DNA of 64,000 bases from JALOOB01 sp040766655 (GTDB lineage: Bacteria > Chloroflexota > Anaerolineae > CG2-30-64-16). The notes beneath the pieces were generated by a model that was not told the DNA's origin, searched no databases, and saw nothing but the letters and a program-made list of their open reading frames with translations. This document shows positions 18,901-28,037 of this stretch, piece by piece; within the stretch, counting starts at the first letter, position 1; every line of letters begins with the position of its first letter. The translations under genes and the position numbers were made by a program. The stretch lies in assembly GCA_040766655.1 (NCBI GenBank), contig JAXGQB010000018.1, forward strand, positions 37,138 to 101,137, given 5' to 3'.

Positions 18901-21900
18901 GAAGCGATGCGTGTTGGCGTCGGTGGCGGTGAGCATCCGGTGCGCCGCGTCGTAGGTGAAGGTGGTAGGCTGGCCCGTTACGTCGACAACGGTGACCAGG
19001 TCGGCGTTAGCGTCGTAAGTGTAGACCGCGCCCCGGCCGGAATGATCGGTGACGCTGGAGATGAGCGTGCTGGCGATGGGCGAGGCGTAGGCCAGGGTCA
19101 GGGTGCGACCGGCAGGCTCGGTGATCGTGATGAGACGGCCGCTGCTGTCATAGGTGAGCGTGGTGCGGCTCGCGTTCTTATCCTCAACCCAGGTGAGCAG
19201 GCTGACTTCGAAGTGGTACGTCGCCTGGTTCTTCTGGAGCAGGTCGAAAGTGCCGTCGCCGTTCTTGGTCAGCACGCCGTACACGCCCGGCCCGCCGTCG
19301 TACGCGGTGCCGGTCCAGGTCCAGCGTTCGCTATGGCCATCGGGGAACGAGATGGTCACACTGCCATCCGAGGCATCCACGGAGAGCCGCATGTTCCAGT
19401 CGTGGGTCCAGCCGTAGCCGAGCGGACCGGCCGCGGGATTCAGGGAGTTGTAGGCTCGACTGAAGTCCAGGGGCAGGCCGCGCGTGGCAATGGCGAGGTC
19501 GGTGTGTTGGTGGGAGTAGTTGCCGTTAGCGGTGTTGACCGGGTCGGCAATGAAGGCCTGTATGCTGGAGAGCGGGCCGGTGTTGCCCAGTTGTGTCCCC
19601 GTCGAGATCGTCTTGCCCAGCCACGGGTCCGCGTCGACGTAGTAATGACAGATGTAGTAGACCTTGTTGATATCGTCATAACACGAGCCATAGCTGATGC
19701 CGTTGCCGGTTCCGTAGGGCGCCGGGCCGGAATCGGACCCCCACCAGTTGTTCTCGGCCATCGCGACATAGCTGCCATAGTGCGCCAGGCCGAGACCACC
19801 ATTGGCATAGATGTTACTTCCACTGACGCCCACGAACCCGATGCCGCTGCTCCCCGAGTAGATGGCCGTCCCGTTATGGCGGCGGAAGGTGGAGTTGCTG
19901 ACGGTAAGGGTGCTGAGTTGGGTGCCATTGGCATCGTACAGGTAGAGACCGTAGCCGGCGCTGTCCTCCACGGTCGAGTTCGTAATACGAATACTGACGG
20001 CGTCGGCGGCTTCCGTCGCCTCGCCGCACAACAGGGCCTGGTCGGCCTCGCAGTAGCCAGCATAATATGGGGCGCCGCCATAGCGCACGACGACATGATC
20101 AAAGTTGAGCTGGCCCTGGTCATAGACCTCGATGCGTTCCCAATCACCGGCGGCGGGCGTGCTGGCGGAACCGTCGCCGTTGGTGTCGCCGCCATAGGTG
20201 TCATCGTAGCGGGAAGTGAAGACGATCGGATTCTCGGCCGTGCCCAATGCATTCAGCGTGCCCCCGATGCCGAGGACAGATACCAAAACAGCATCAAACT
20301 TGACAACGACGCCGGGCTGGACGGTCAGGGTCTGACCGCTGGGGATGGTCAGATGGCCAATGCCAAAGTAACGGATGCTGGTATCAAGGGTCAAGTCGTT
20401 CTGGACCGTGCCGGATAGCTGGAACAGACGTGGCGGGCCGCTGACCGTATTCCCGGAGAGGGTCAAGTTGCCGCTGACCACGACTCCGCCCACCCGGTCG
20501 GCGTAGTTGGTGAAGCTGTTGTTGGTGACCACCACATCTTCCCCCCGGATGTGGCAGCCGTCGCGGTTGTTCGCACAGATGTTGCCGCTGAAGGTAACCG
20601 CACCCTGGTTGCTGATTTCCACACCGCGGCCGGAGGGCGTGTCGCTGAAAGTGCTGTCGGTAATGCTGACAGCAGTCAGGTAGTTGCCACCGAGGACGGC
20701 GGCTTGGGCGTGTCGCTGGAAGGTGGAGTTGGTGATGGCGAGAGTGCTGAGTTGGGTGCCATTGGCATCGTACAGGTAGAGACCGTAGCTGGCGCTGTCC
20801 TCGACGGTCGAGTTCGTAATACGAATACTGACGGCGTCGGCGGCTTCCGTCGCCTCGCCGCACAACAGGGCTTGGTCAGCCTCGCAGTAGCCACCATAAT
20901 ATGGGGCGCCGCCATAGCGCATGACGACATGATCGAAGTTGAGCTGGCCCTGGTCATAGACCTCGATGCGTTCCCAATCACCGGCGGCGGGCGTGCTGGC
21001 GGAACCGTCGCCGTTGGTGTCGCCGCCATAGGTGTCATCGTAGCGGGAAGTGAAGACGATCGGATTCTCGGCCGTGCCCAATGCATTCAGCGTGCCCCCG
21101 ATGCCGAGGACAGATACCAAAACAGCATCAAACTTGACAACGACGCCGGGCTGGACGGTCAGGGTCTGACCGCTGGGGATGGTCAGATGGCCAATGCCAA
21201 AGTAACGGATGCTGGTATCAAGGGTCAAGTCGTTCTGGACCGTGCCGGATAGCTGGAACAGACGTGGCGGGCCGCTGACCGTATTGCCGGAAAGGGTCAA
21301 GTTGCCGCTGACCACGACTCCGCCCACCCGGTCGGCGTAGTTGGTGAAGCTGTTGTTGGTGACCACCACATCATCCCCCCGGATGTGGCAGCCATCGCGG
21401 TTATTCGCACAGGTGTTGCCGCTGAAGGTAACCGCACCCTGGTTGCTGATTTCCGCTCCGCGGCCGGAGGGCGTGTCGCTGAAAATGCTGTCGGTAATGC
21501 TGACAGCAGTCAGGTAGCTGCCGGCAAGGACGGCGGCTTGGGCATGTCGCTGGAAGGTGGAGTTGCTGACGGTAAGGGTGCTGAGCTGGGTTTGATCGTT
21601 GTCGTTGAGGTACAGACCGTACCCGGCGCTGTCCTCCACGGTCGAGTTCGTGATACGAATATTGACGGCGTCGGCGGCTTCCGTCGCCTCGCCGCACAAC
21701 AGGGCTTGGTCGGCCTGGCAGTAGCCAGCATAATATGGGGCGCCGCCATAGCGCACGACGACATGATCAAAGTTGAGCTGGCCCTGGTCGTAGACCTCGA
21801 TGCGGCCCCAGTCGCCGGGAGCGGGCGTGCTGGTACTGCCGTCGCCGTTGGTGTCGCCGCCATAGGTGTCATCGTAGCGGGACGTGAAGACGATCGGATT

Positions 21901-24900
21901 CTCAGCCGTGCCTAACGCATTCAGCGTGCCCCCGATGCCGAGGACAGCCCCCGAGGCCTCAAACTTGACAACGACGCCAGGCTGGACGGTCAGGGTCTGA
22001 CCGCTGGGGATTCTGAGACTGCCAATGCCGAAGTAACGGATGCTGGTATCAAGGGTCAAGCCGTTCTGAACCGTGCCGGATAGCTGGAACAGACGTGGCG
22101 GGCCGCTGACCGTATTGCCGGAAAGGGTCAAGTTGCCGCTGACCACGACTCCGCCCACCCGGTCGGCGTAGTTGGTGAAGCTGTTGTTGGTGACCACCAC
22201 ATCTTCCCCCCGGATGTGGCAGCCGTCGCGGTTGTTCGCACAGATGTTGCCGCTGAAGGTAACCGCACCCTGGTTGCTGATTTCCACACCGCGGCCGGAG
22301 GGCGTGTCGCTGAAAGTGCTGTCGGTAATGCTGACAGCAGTCAGGTAGTTGCCACCGAGGACGGCGGCTTGGGCGTGTCGCTGGAAGGTGGAGTTGGTGA
22401 TGGCGAGAGTGCTGAGTTGGGTGCCATTGGCATCGTACAGGTAGAGACCGTAGCTGGCGCTGTCCTCGACGGTCGAGTTCGTAATACGAATACTGACGGC
22501 GTCGGCGGCTTCCGTCGCCTCGCCGCACAACAGGGCTTGGTCAGCCTCGCAGTAGCCACCATAATATGGGGCGCCGCCATAGCGCATGACGACATGATCG
22601 AAGTTGAGCTGGCCCTGGTCATAGACCTCGATGCGTTCCCAATCACCGGCGGCGGGCGTGCTGGCGGAACCGTCGCCGTTGGTGTCGCCGCCATAGGTGT
22701 CATCGTAGCGGGAAGTGAAGACGATCGGATTCTCGGCCGTGCCCAATGCATTCAGCGTGCCCCCGATGCCGAGGACAGATACCAAAACAGCATCAAACTT
22801 GACAACGACGCCGGGCTGGACGGTCAGGGTCTGACCGCTGGGGATGGTCAGATGGCCAATGCCAAAGTAACGGATGCTGGTATCAAGGGTCAAGTCGTTC
22901 TGGACCGTGCCGGATAGCTGGAACAGACGTGGCGGGCCGCTGACCGTATTGCCGGAAAGGGTCAAGTTGCCGCTGACCACGACTCCGCCCACCCGGTCGG
23001 CGTAGTTGGTGAAGCTGTTGTTGGTGACCACCACATCATCCCCCCGGATGTGGCAGCCATCGCGGTTATTCGCACAGGTGTTGCCGCTGAAGGTAACCGC
23101 ACCCTGGTTGCTGATTTCCGCTCCGCGGCCGGAGGGCGTGTCGCTGAAAATGCTGTCGGTAATGCTGACAGCAGTCAGGTAGCTGCCGGCAAGGACGGCG
23201 GCTTGGGCATGTCGCTGGAAGGTGGAGTTGCTGACGGTAAGGGTGCTGAGCTGGGTTTGATCGTTGTCGTTGAGGTACAGACCGTACCCGGCGCTGTCCT
23301 CCACGGTCGAGTTCGTGATACGAATATTGACGGCGTCGGCGGCTTCCGTCGCCTCGCCGCACAACAGGGCTTGGTCGGCCTGGCAGTAGCCAGCATAATA
23401 TGGGGCGCCGCCATAGCGCACGACGACATGATCAAAGTTGAGCTGGCCCTGGTCGTAGACCTCGATGCGGCCCCAGTCGCCGGGAGCGGGCGTGCTGGTA
23501 CTGCCGTCGCCGTTGGTGTCGCCGCCATAGGTGTCATCGTAGCGGGACGTGAAGACGATCGGATTCTCAGCCGTGCCTAACGCATTCAGCGTGCCCCCGA
23601 TGCCGAGGACAGCCCCCGAGGCCTCAAACTTGACAACGACGCCAGGCTGGACGGTCAGGGTCTGACCGCTGGGGATTCTGAGACTGCCAATGCCGAAGTA
23701 ACGGATGCTGGTATCAAGGGTCAAGCCGTTCTGAACCGTGCCGGATAGCTGGAACAGACGTGGCGGGCCGCTGACCGTATTGCCGGAAAGGGTCAAGTTG
23801 CCGCTGACCACGACTCCGCCCACCCGGTCGGCATAATTGGTGAAGCTGTTGTCGGTGACCACCACATCATCCCCCCGGATGTGGCAGCCATCGCGGTTAT
23901 TCGCACAGGTGTTGCCGCTGAAGGTAACCGCACCCTGGTTGCTGATGTCCGCTCCGCGGCCGGAGGGCGTGTCGCTGAAAATGCTGTCGGTAATGGTGAC
24001 ATCAGTCAGGTAGTTGCCGGCGAGGACGGCCGCTTGGGCGTGTCGCTGGAAGGTAGAGTTGCTGATGGCGAGAGTGCTGAGTTGGGTGCCATTGGCATCG
24101 TACAGGTAGAGACCGTAACCGGCGCTGTCCTCAACGGTCGAGTTCGTAATACGAATGCTGACGGCGTCGGCGGCTTCCGTCGCCTCGCCGCACAACAGGG
24201 CCTGGTCGGCCTCGCAGTAGCCAGCATAATATGGGGCGCCGCCATAGCGCACGACGACATGATCGAAGTTGAGCTGGCCCTGGTCGACGATGTCGATGCG
24301 GCCCCAGTCGCCGGGAGCGGGCGTGCTGGCGGAACCGTCACCGTTGGTGTCGCCGCCATAGGTGTCATCGTAGCGGGAAGTGAAGGCAATCGGATTCTCG
24401 GTCGTGCCCAACGCGTCTAGCGTGCCGTTGATCGTAAGACTCGCCGATGAATACGCGAATTTGACCACCGTCCCCGGCAGCACGAGCAGTCTGACGCCGG
24501 CAGCAACCGTCACATCGCAGGTCAGCCGATGCACGCTGTTCGGTCCCCAGGCTTGGTCCGCGCTGATCGTCCCGCAGTGATCCACGACCGGCATTGCAGC
24601 AGGCTGGGCGCCGTCCACGCTCACGCCGAAGTCAAACTCCCCCGCCCGGTTCGACAGTGCCCCTGCCTCACCACCCTCAGTCACCCCGCGCACCGCGTAG
24701 AAGCTGTTGACTGCGGCATTCCCCACGCCGCTCGCCGTGTCGATGTAGGTCAGCTCGCTTGGCGTCGCGATCGGCGTCACCGTCGCGATCTTTACCATGC
24801 CCGCGTCACCGACCGCCGCATAGGGGCTGTCGCTCCACCACACCTCGTAGTGGTCCGCAGTGGGGTCGTTGTGGGTCCAGGTGAGGATCACGCTGGTGAC

Positions 24901-25017
24901 AGAACTCTGGGCGCGCAAATCGGCCACAGGTGCGGGACCTTCGGCAAGTGCGCGGTTGGCGAAGAAGAGCGTCAGGGCAAGCGTGAGCAGGGACGCGGCG
25001 AGGAAGTGTCGGCGCAT
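15916..25017 (-). CDS. Giant secreted beta-helix / RHS-repeat protein (3033 aa)
   Basis: ATG 25017 (ribosome binding site AGGAG) gives a signal peptide, RHFLAASLLTLALTLFFA; the frame runs 24 codons further upstream without a signal-like start. Domains: fibronectin III-like (about 25-125); six parallel beta-helix units of about 278 residues (about 130-1770), each with TLTVQPGVVVKF, FTSRYDDTYGGDTNGDGS and a TNSTVEDSAGYGLYL-type rung; DUF6531 (IQAFIADPVNTANGNYSHQH, about 1800); roughly 35 YD repeats (about 1900-2770); the RHS core (YYHADGLGSTRALSDA … NPNRYVDPTGN, about 2790-2885); then a 140-residue variable tail (LLVEVFSFIPGVGILAQHFE). The RHS shell normally encloses a C-terminal effector. The tail here has no motif I recognise and no immunity gene is visible downstream. 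Either a surface adhesin or a polymorphic-toxin-like protein. Confidence 0.9.
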   Translation of the reverse strand: MRRHFLAASLLTLALTLFFANRALAEGPAPVADLRAQSSVTSVILTWTHNDPTADHYEVWWSDSPYAAVGDAGMVKIATVTPIATPSELTYIDTASGVGNAAVNSFYAVRGVTEGGEAGALSNRAGEFDFGVSVDGAQPAAMPVVDHCGTISADQAWGPNSVHRLTCDVTVAAGVRLLVLPGTVVKFAYSSASLTINGTLDALGTTENPIAFTSRYDDTYGGDTNGDGSASTPAPGDWGRIDIVDQGQLNFDHVVVRYGGAPYYAGYCEADQALLCGEATEAADAVSIRITNSTVEDSAGYGLYLYDANGTQLSTLAISNSTFQRHAQAAVLAGNYLTDVTITDSIFSDTPSGRGADISNQGAVTFSGNTCANNRDGCHIRGDDVVVTDNSFTNYADRVGGVVVSGNLTLSGNTVSGPPRLFQLSGTVQNGLTLDTSIRYFGIGSLRIPSGQTLTVQPGVVVKFEASGAVLGIGGTLNALGTAENPIVFTSRYDDTYGGDTNGDGSTSTPAPGDWGRIEVYDQGQLNFDHVVVRYGGAPYYAGYCQADQALLCGEATEAADAVNIRITNSTVEDSAGYGLYLNDNDQTQLSTLTVSNSTFQRHAQAAVLAGSYLTAVSITDSIFSDTPSGRGAEISNQGAVTFSGNTCANNRDGCHIRGDDVVVTNNSFTNYADRVGGVVVSGNLTLSGNTVSGPPRLFQLSGTVQNDLTLDTSIRYFGIGHLTIPSGQTLTVQPGVVVKFDAVLVSVLGIGGTLNALGTAENPIVFTSRYDDTYGGDTNGDGSASTPAAGDWERIEVYDQGQLNFDHVVMRYGGAPYYGGYCEADQALLCGEATEAADAVSIRITNSTVEDSASYGLYLYDANGTQLSTLAITNSTFQRHAQAAVLGGNYLTAVSITDSTFSDTPSGRGVEISNQGAVTFSGNICANNRDGCHIRGEDVVVTNNSFTNYADRVGGVVVSGNLTLSGNTVSGPPRLFQLSGTVQNGLTLDTSIRYFGIGSLRIPSGQTLTVQPGVVVKFEASGAVLGIGGTLNALGTAENPIVFTSRYDDTYGGDTNGDGSTSTPAPGDWGRIEVYDQGQLNFDHVVVRYGGAPYYAGYCQADQALLCGEATEAADAVNIRITNSTVEDSAGYGLYLNDNDQTQLSTLTVSNSTFQRHAQAAVLAGSYLTAVSITDSIFSDTPSGRGAEISNQGAVTFSGNTCANNRDGCHIRGDDVVVTNNSFTNYADRVGGVVVSGNLTLSGNTVSGPPRLFQLSGTVQNDLTLDTSIRYFGIGHLTIPSGQTLTVQPGVVVKFDAVLVSVLGIGGTLNALGTAENPIVFTSRYDDTYGGDTNGDGSASTPAAGDWERIEVYDQGQLNFDHVVMRYGGAPYYGGYCEADQALLCGEATEAADAVSIRITNSTVEDSASYGLYLYDANGTQLSTLAITNSTFQRHAQAAVLGGNYLTAVSITDSTFSDTPSGRGVEISNQGAVTFSGNICANNRDGCHIRGEDVVVTNNSFTNYADRVGGVVVSGNLTLSGNTVSGPPRLFQLSGTVQNDLTLDTSIRYFGIGHLTIPSGQTLTVQPGVVVKFDAVLVSVLGIGGTLNALGTAENPIVFTSRYDDTYGGDTNGDGSASTPAAGDWERIEVYDQGQLNFDHVVVRYGGAPYYAGYCEADQALLCGEATEAADAVSIRITNSTVEDSAGYGLYLYDANGTQLSTLTVSNSTFRRHNGTAIYSGSSGIGFVGVSGSNIYANGGLGLAHYGSYVAMAENNWWGSDSGPAPYGTGNGISYGSCYDDINKVYYICHYYVDADPWLGKTISTGTQLGNTGPLSSIQAFIADPVNTANGNYSHQHTDLAIATRGLPLDFSRAYNSLNPAAGPLGYGWTHDWNMRLSVDASDGSVTISFPDGHSERWTWTGTAYDGGPGVYGVLTKNGDGTFDLLQKNQATYHFEVSLLTWVEDKNASRTTLTYDSSGRLITITEPAGRTLTLAYASPIASTLISSVTDHSGRGAVYTYDANADLVTVVDVTGQPTTFTYDAAHRMLTATDANTHRFVHNVYDANGRVFEQYDALDNKWIFAYDEPAHKTLVTDPRGHVTTYQYDGDWRLTSEKDALNYTTSYTYDADNNRIQVTDKRGNATDFAYDVRGNITGITDALDHTRSFTYDTTAGRNNLLSETDPRGHTTTYAYDSHSNLLTRTDALGNVASWTYTTFGQVETATDARDFTTGYTYDAYGYPATVTDPLDHTTTFVYDSRGRKTSETDAKGRTRSYAYDLANRLLSVTEPLGRTTAYAYDLAGNRTAITENGTRTTQYAYDAKDRLIAVTDPLGHATSYGYDSVDNQISVTDALGHVTTTTYDAANRRTGQADAMGHTTGYGYDANGNRTSMTDANSKTTQYAYDELNRLIQVTDAANGVVQYGYDEAGNRISLTNANNHTTGYAYDELNRLTSTTDPLSHVTGYGYDAGGNRISQVKPDGTTLAYTYDALGRLATITYGGGSVAYAYDAVGNRTTLTDPSGVTTYTYDDLDRLMQVTSPNGTAGYGYDLFDNRTALTYPGSKAVTYDYDLAGRLTTVTDWDARVTTYSYDAANRPDGVVYPNGVQAVYIYDDADRLLSVAHTHPTNGSITSASYTVDAVGNRLSMTDPDGATAYNYDNLYRLTGVTYPDGETVSYAYDPMGNRTSLISTVHGTTTYTYDASDRLLTAGATAFTWDDNGRMTGKGAATYAYDPLDRLTQVVDGATTVQFTYNGDGVRLSKTADGTTTAYLQDLQSALPVVLTETTGGQSNAYLYGMDLLAQIDPAGNPAYYHADGLGSTRALSDAAGQRTDGYTFDVFGAVRSHAGSAAQPFMFAGEQWDEESALFFLRARYYGPALGRFMSKDAIGGIDVLSQTLNHFVYAGNNPNRYVDPTGNLLVEVFSFIPGVGILAQHFENPDAPPAGVQDLPRYGMDIAETRELVSLEFAYSWTIIEGLANGTLLSLERDKAVCQGFWSEAEKIAGPFYEAFVRSRILPNLWENIKDSFGPSQAYAAELYYLTSGGEDTMGRPPSRSK
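20462..23832. repeat. 1665-bp tandem duplication inside the RHS gene
   Basis: Two copies in tandem, 20462-22126 and 22127-23791, with a further 40 bases shared. Each is two beta-helix units (555 codons), in frame. The stretches compared (for example 20551-21252 with 22216-22917, and 21385-21915 with 23050-23580) encode identical protein. Just outside, the units differ at many sites, so the duplication is recent. Confidence 0.9.
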
Positions 25018-25203
25018 GGTGTGGCTCCTGAAAACGTTGAGCAAGGTAAGCCAAGTGTGAGTGGTGCAAACCGGCCTGAAGACACCCAAACCAGATTGTC
25101 AATCAGCGGCTTGTGCAGGATAGTGCAGAACATGGCATTTGGCAAGGTTCGTTGCGAGGCTCCGTCCAGGCGTGACCGTGCGCGCGTATCTGCGCAGACT
25201 GCT

Positions 25204-26172
25204 TCACGCGAGATTAAGCGCGCGATTTGCCTGCGCGATGCGCTTCCGCCAGTATTCCGGTTCGCCCACGAGACTCATGCGCTCATGCGCGACGTCAATC
25301 CTATGGACGAACGGATGCCTCTCTAGTAGCTGACTGGTGGTTGGACAGTCGGCAAGAACCCACCGTCGCGGCGGCCCTGATTGAGGGAACTCCCGCAGAG
25401 CGTAGCTGTCGCCCTTGATGCTCAGATGCAGGAACGAAGCACGGTTGATGCTCGGTGCGTAGATCAATAGCTTCTGCTGCTTGCCAAAAGACGTTCTGCT
25501 CGACGAATCGCGTGGCAGGTCTGCACCTCGCCGTGCCGGCCCGGCTGCTTCATACTGCGGCCTGAAGGCATCTCCTCGAGCCCGGGCTAGTGTCCGACTG
25601 ATCTGCCCCCGCCACTCGCCATCGAAGTTCACTTCGAATTGGACCAGTTGGGGGATCTCCAGGACACAGAAGGCGAACCAGATGGTGTGATGCGCTGTGT
25701 CGGCGTGCGATGCGACGCGCCGAAGAGCTTCCTCCATCTGGTTGGCGAGCGTTCGCCAGGTGTCCTCGGAAGCAGATTGAATCGTGTGAAACCAGAGGCC
25801 GGGGAGACCCTCGCGAAGTAGCTTCTCGAAGTCCTTCCTGAAGGACTCAAGCGATGCCGTGCCCGCCTTTAGTTCGATGTTCAGCGCGCGTCGCGCAGCA
25901 TCCCGGCATTCGTAAGCCGTGATATCGATCCGGGCACTCAGCTGCGCTTGCCCCGACTGTTGATACCGTTCGGTCGTCGGTGTCTCAATCGAGTAGCAGA
26001 CCCCATGCGATTCCAGCCATTGAGTGATCAGAATCTTCGATTCCTGCTCACTGATCCGCAGAAGGCCGTCTCTCTTCGAAGGCAGAATCAGGCGCGGCGC
26101 GTCAGGGCGGCCGTGATACAGCGCCCAAAGGCCCGCTGCAACATCGCGACACATCGTCTGGTAGTCGAACAT
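25204..26172 (-). CDS. PD-(D/E)XK nuclease-like protein
   Basis: 322 residues from ATG 26172 (AGGAGAG eight bases upstream); the frame is open further upstream but without homology-like text. A core resembling the PD-(D/E)XK fold: RIDITAYE with D83, then NIELKAG with E100 and K102, followed by a helix (LESFRKDFEKLLREGLPGLW). The C-terminal half is alpha/beta (WFAFCVLEIPQLVQFEVNFD, KLLIYAPSINRASFLHLSIK) and unrecognised. A lone gene reading toward the RHS gene. It could be a restriction-like or defence nuclease. The motif is short, so the fold call is moderate. Confidence 0.5.
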   Translation of the reverse strand: MFDYQTMCRDVAAGLWALYHGRPDAPRLILPSKRDGLLRISEQESKILITQWLESHGVCYSIETPTTERYQQSGQAQLSARIDITAYECRDAARRALNIELKAGTASLESFRKDFEKLLREGLPGLWFHTIQSASEDTWRTLANQMEEALRRVASHADTAHHTIWFAFCVLEIPQLVQFEVNFDGEWRGQISRTLARARGDAFRPQYEAAGPARRGADLPRDSSSRTSFGKQQKLLIYAPSINRASFLHLSIKGDSYALREFPQSGPPRRWVLADCPTTSQLLERHPFVHRIDVAHERMSLVGEPEYWRKRIAQANRALNLA

Positions 26173-26529
26173 AGCGCTCTCCTTTCGAGGTCCGAACGCG
26201 CTTTGGGATGGCCTGGAGTATGATCGGATCGTGGGGCGGCTGCTGAGCCATGTTGTCGGGTTTCCCTCTGTACTGAGGGTACTATGAGCCACAAATCCGA
26301 TTTCGTCAATAATGTTGTGAAGGCAGCGCGCTGATCGCTGAGTGGCGCCCAGGGGGAGTGGCGCCATTCAAGCAGCGCCAGGCTGCGGTCCCGGCCCACC
26401 ATGAGGGAGCGCTGGCCGCGTTGCGTAGCGAACCGGAGCCCATCGCCTCCGGCCCCGTGACCTGGGTGGCGCACGCCCCGGGCGCATCAAAACCTCGACA
26501 ATTGCGCACAACTGTATAGGATTTGGTTC
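26173..26529. other. Divergent intergenic region, no gene seen
   Basis: 357 bases between the leftward nuclease-like gene and the rightward AbiEi remnant. A TATAGG box at about 26515 could serve the AbiEi gene, with a poor -35. No small ORF with a good ribosome binding site was found. Confidence 0.5.
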
Positions 26530-27055
26530 ATGGCTCTGTCCACCGATGCCGACACGCACATCGAGCTGGCGCGCGAACAGGGCGTCATCTCTGCGTCTGA
26601 TGCGGCCGCGCTAGGCATCTACCGGGGTTGGCTGCCACGCCTGGCCACGGCCGGACTACCCGCCGCTGCGCGTAGTGCATCTTTCCGAGCCATCCTTCTT
26701 CGCAGGCGTGGAGCATCACGTTATCGAAGGGCTCCAGTTACCGATCAGCTCTGTCGCCAAGACAGTCGCCGATTGCTTCAAGTTCCGCCACCAAATCGGA
26801 CTGGATGTTGCCCTGGAAGCGCTGGCCGACGCCTGGCGACAACAAAGGCTCATACTGGCCGAACTCAACCACTTCGCCAGCATCAACCGCGTCCAACGCG
26901 TGATGCAACCGTACGTCGAGGGCTTGATCCATGGAAACGCCAAACGCAACGGTGAATTACTTAAGGGCTGGGCCTCGCTGATCAGGGCGATCAGCTGGTC
27001 GCTGCTAATTGTCTTCGTACTGCTCTACTGCTGCGCACTGGGCGCTATGACCTGA
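26530..27055 (+). pseudogene. AbiEi-family antitoxin, internally deleted and frameshifted
   Basis: Type IV antitoxin/regulator (AbiE system). The N-terminal winged helix reads DADTHIELAREQGVISASDA, with AALGIYRGWLPRLATAGL. Near 26655 the frame changes and about 85 residues of the usual protein are missing. It continues in another frame as YPPLRVVHLSEPSFFAGVEH, GLQLPISSVAKTVADCFKFR and IGLDVALEALADAWRQQR, which is the conserved C-terminal core. The tail after RVQRVMQPYVEGL looks like read-through with a hydrophobic stretch. No AbiEii nucleotidyltransferase toxin gene follows. This is a dead antitoxin remnant. Confidence 0.75.
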
Positions 27056-27323
27056 TGATATCCGATATGGGCCGGCCACCTGACTTGTATGCCGACTACA
27101 CTTGCTCTCCGGGGTTCGCGAGGAATTGAAGTTGAAGACGCCCTATCTCATCTATGCTGGCTCGAACGATCCAGCGCACGATGCAGAGGCGCAGAAGCGG
27201 GGCTCGAGCGGCTGCAGCGTACGATGCTCATGATCAGCACCTCCTCAACCGATGGCGGGAACAGCACCACCGGTCGAGTCGGTAGCCAGCCGGGAGAGTC
27301 GATAGAGGACCCCACTCTGCACC

Positions 27324-27419
27324 TCAAGTCACGATGTTAGGGCGGCTCAATGAGAAGCCAACCACCAAACCGAGTACCAGACCCAGTAGGAAGACGATGA
27401 TCACGATGTCGATATCCAT
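27324..27419 (-). CDS. 31-residue single-pass membrane microprotein
   Basis: ATG 27419 follows GGAGGAGGGCACGGAC, a near-perfect ribosome binding site with eight-base spacing. The product is MDIDIVIIVFLLGLVLGLVV with tail GFSLSRPNIVT. Acidic start, about 19 hydrophobic residues, then a basic/polar end: a clean N-out or N-in single transmembrane helix. Below the usual length cut-off for gene finders. No neighbour within 250 bases is on the same strand. Function unknown; toxic membrane peptides and small regulators have this shape. Confidence 0.5.
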   Translation of the reverse strand: MDIDIVIIVFLLGLVLGLVVGFSLSRPNIVT

Positions 27420-28037
27420 GTCCGTGCCCTCCTCCGTTATTTCGGGTCATCGCCATGCCATTGCTGGCCAGATCGTCGCGGTTCTCGCCATTCCTGCCGA
27501 AGCGAGGCTCTGATCCAGCTTACTTGTGGATTCCCTGATTGACAGGGAACATGGCGACTACCCGCCTCCACTATAGAGCGAGATCGCTGGTAGGTGCTGT
27601 AGATAACCGGCAGCTTCGTGGCAGTTGGAAGGCAGGTCAAAGGGACCCTGATGCAGGATGCACATGATGTGAGGTAGCAGGGGCAACTGATACAATTGGA
27701 TCGGCCTCGTGAAACTGACGGGTTGGACCGTTTACCTCTGAAGAAACAGCGCGCGAGGGCGTTGTGGACAGGCGAAGCAATGCATGGCATACGGGAAGGG
27801 TAGCCGATGATACCCCAGACGACTTCGAAGGTGCATTAGGGTCTGGAGTGAGGTCGTGGACGGGACAGCGGTCTGGCCGATCAACAGATCAGACTGACCT
27901 TGGCGCCGTGGCTACGTCGGCGTGGCGCATTTCGTCGGTCCATGCACCACATGCGGGTTCTGTTCGTTCGTCGTTCCCACGCGATGCCCCGGGATCTGCC
28001 GCACAATGTGATGGCGCGATACTCGGAGACCAACCCT
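27420..28037. other. 618-base stretch with no supported gene
   Basis: Several open frames of 70-117 codons occur on both strands, but they are rich in rare cysteine and arginine patterns, lack ribosome binding sites and overlap one another. GATACAATT at about 27685 resembles a -10 box. I see no repeat, RNA or family motif. Confidence 0.5.

Noticed and set aside
20462..23832. CRISPR array or minisatellite
   Set aside because: Units are 1665 bp, in frame and contiguous with no spacers, so this is a coding tandem duplication.
16507..24420. Rightward frames rich in V, G and A over the RHS gene
   Set aside because: They repeat exactly with the RHS beta-helix and YD units and lack any start signal. 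They are antisense shadows.
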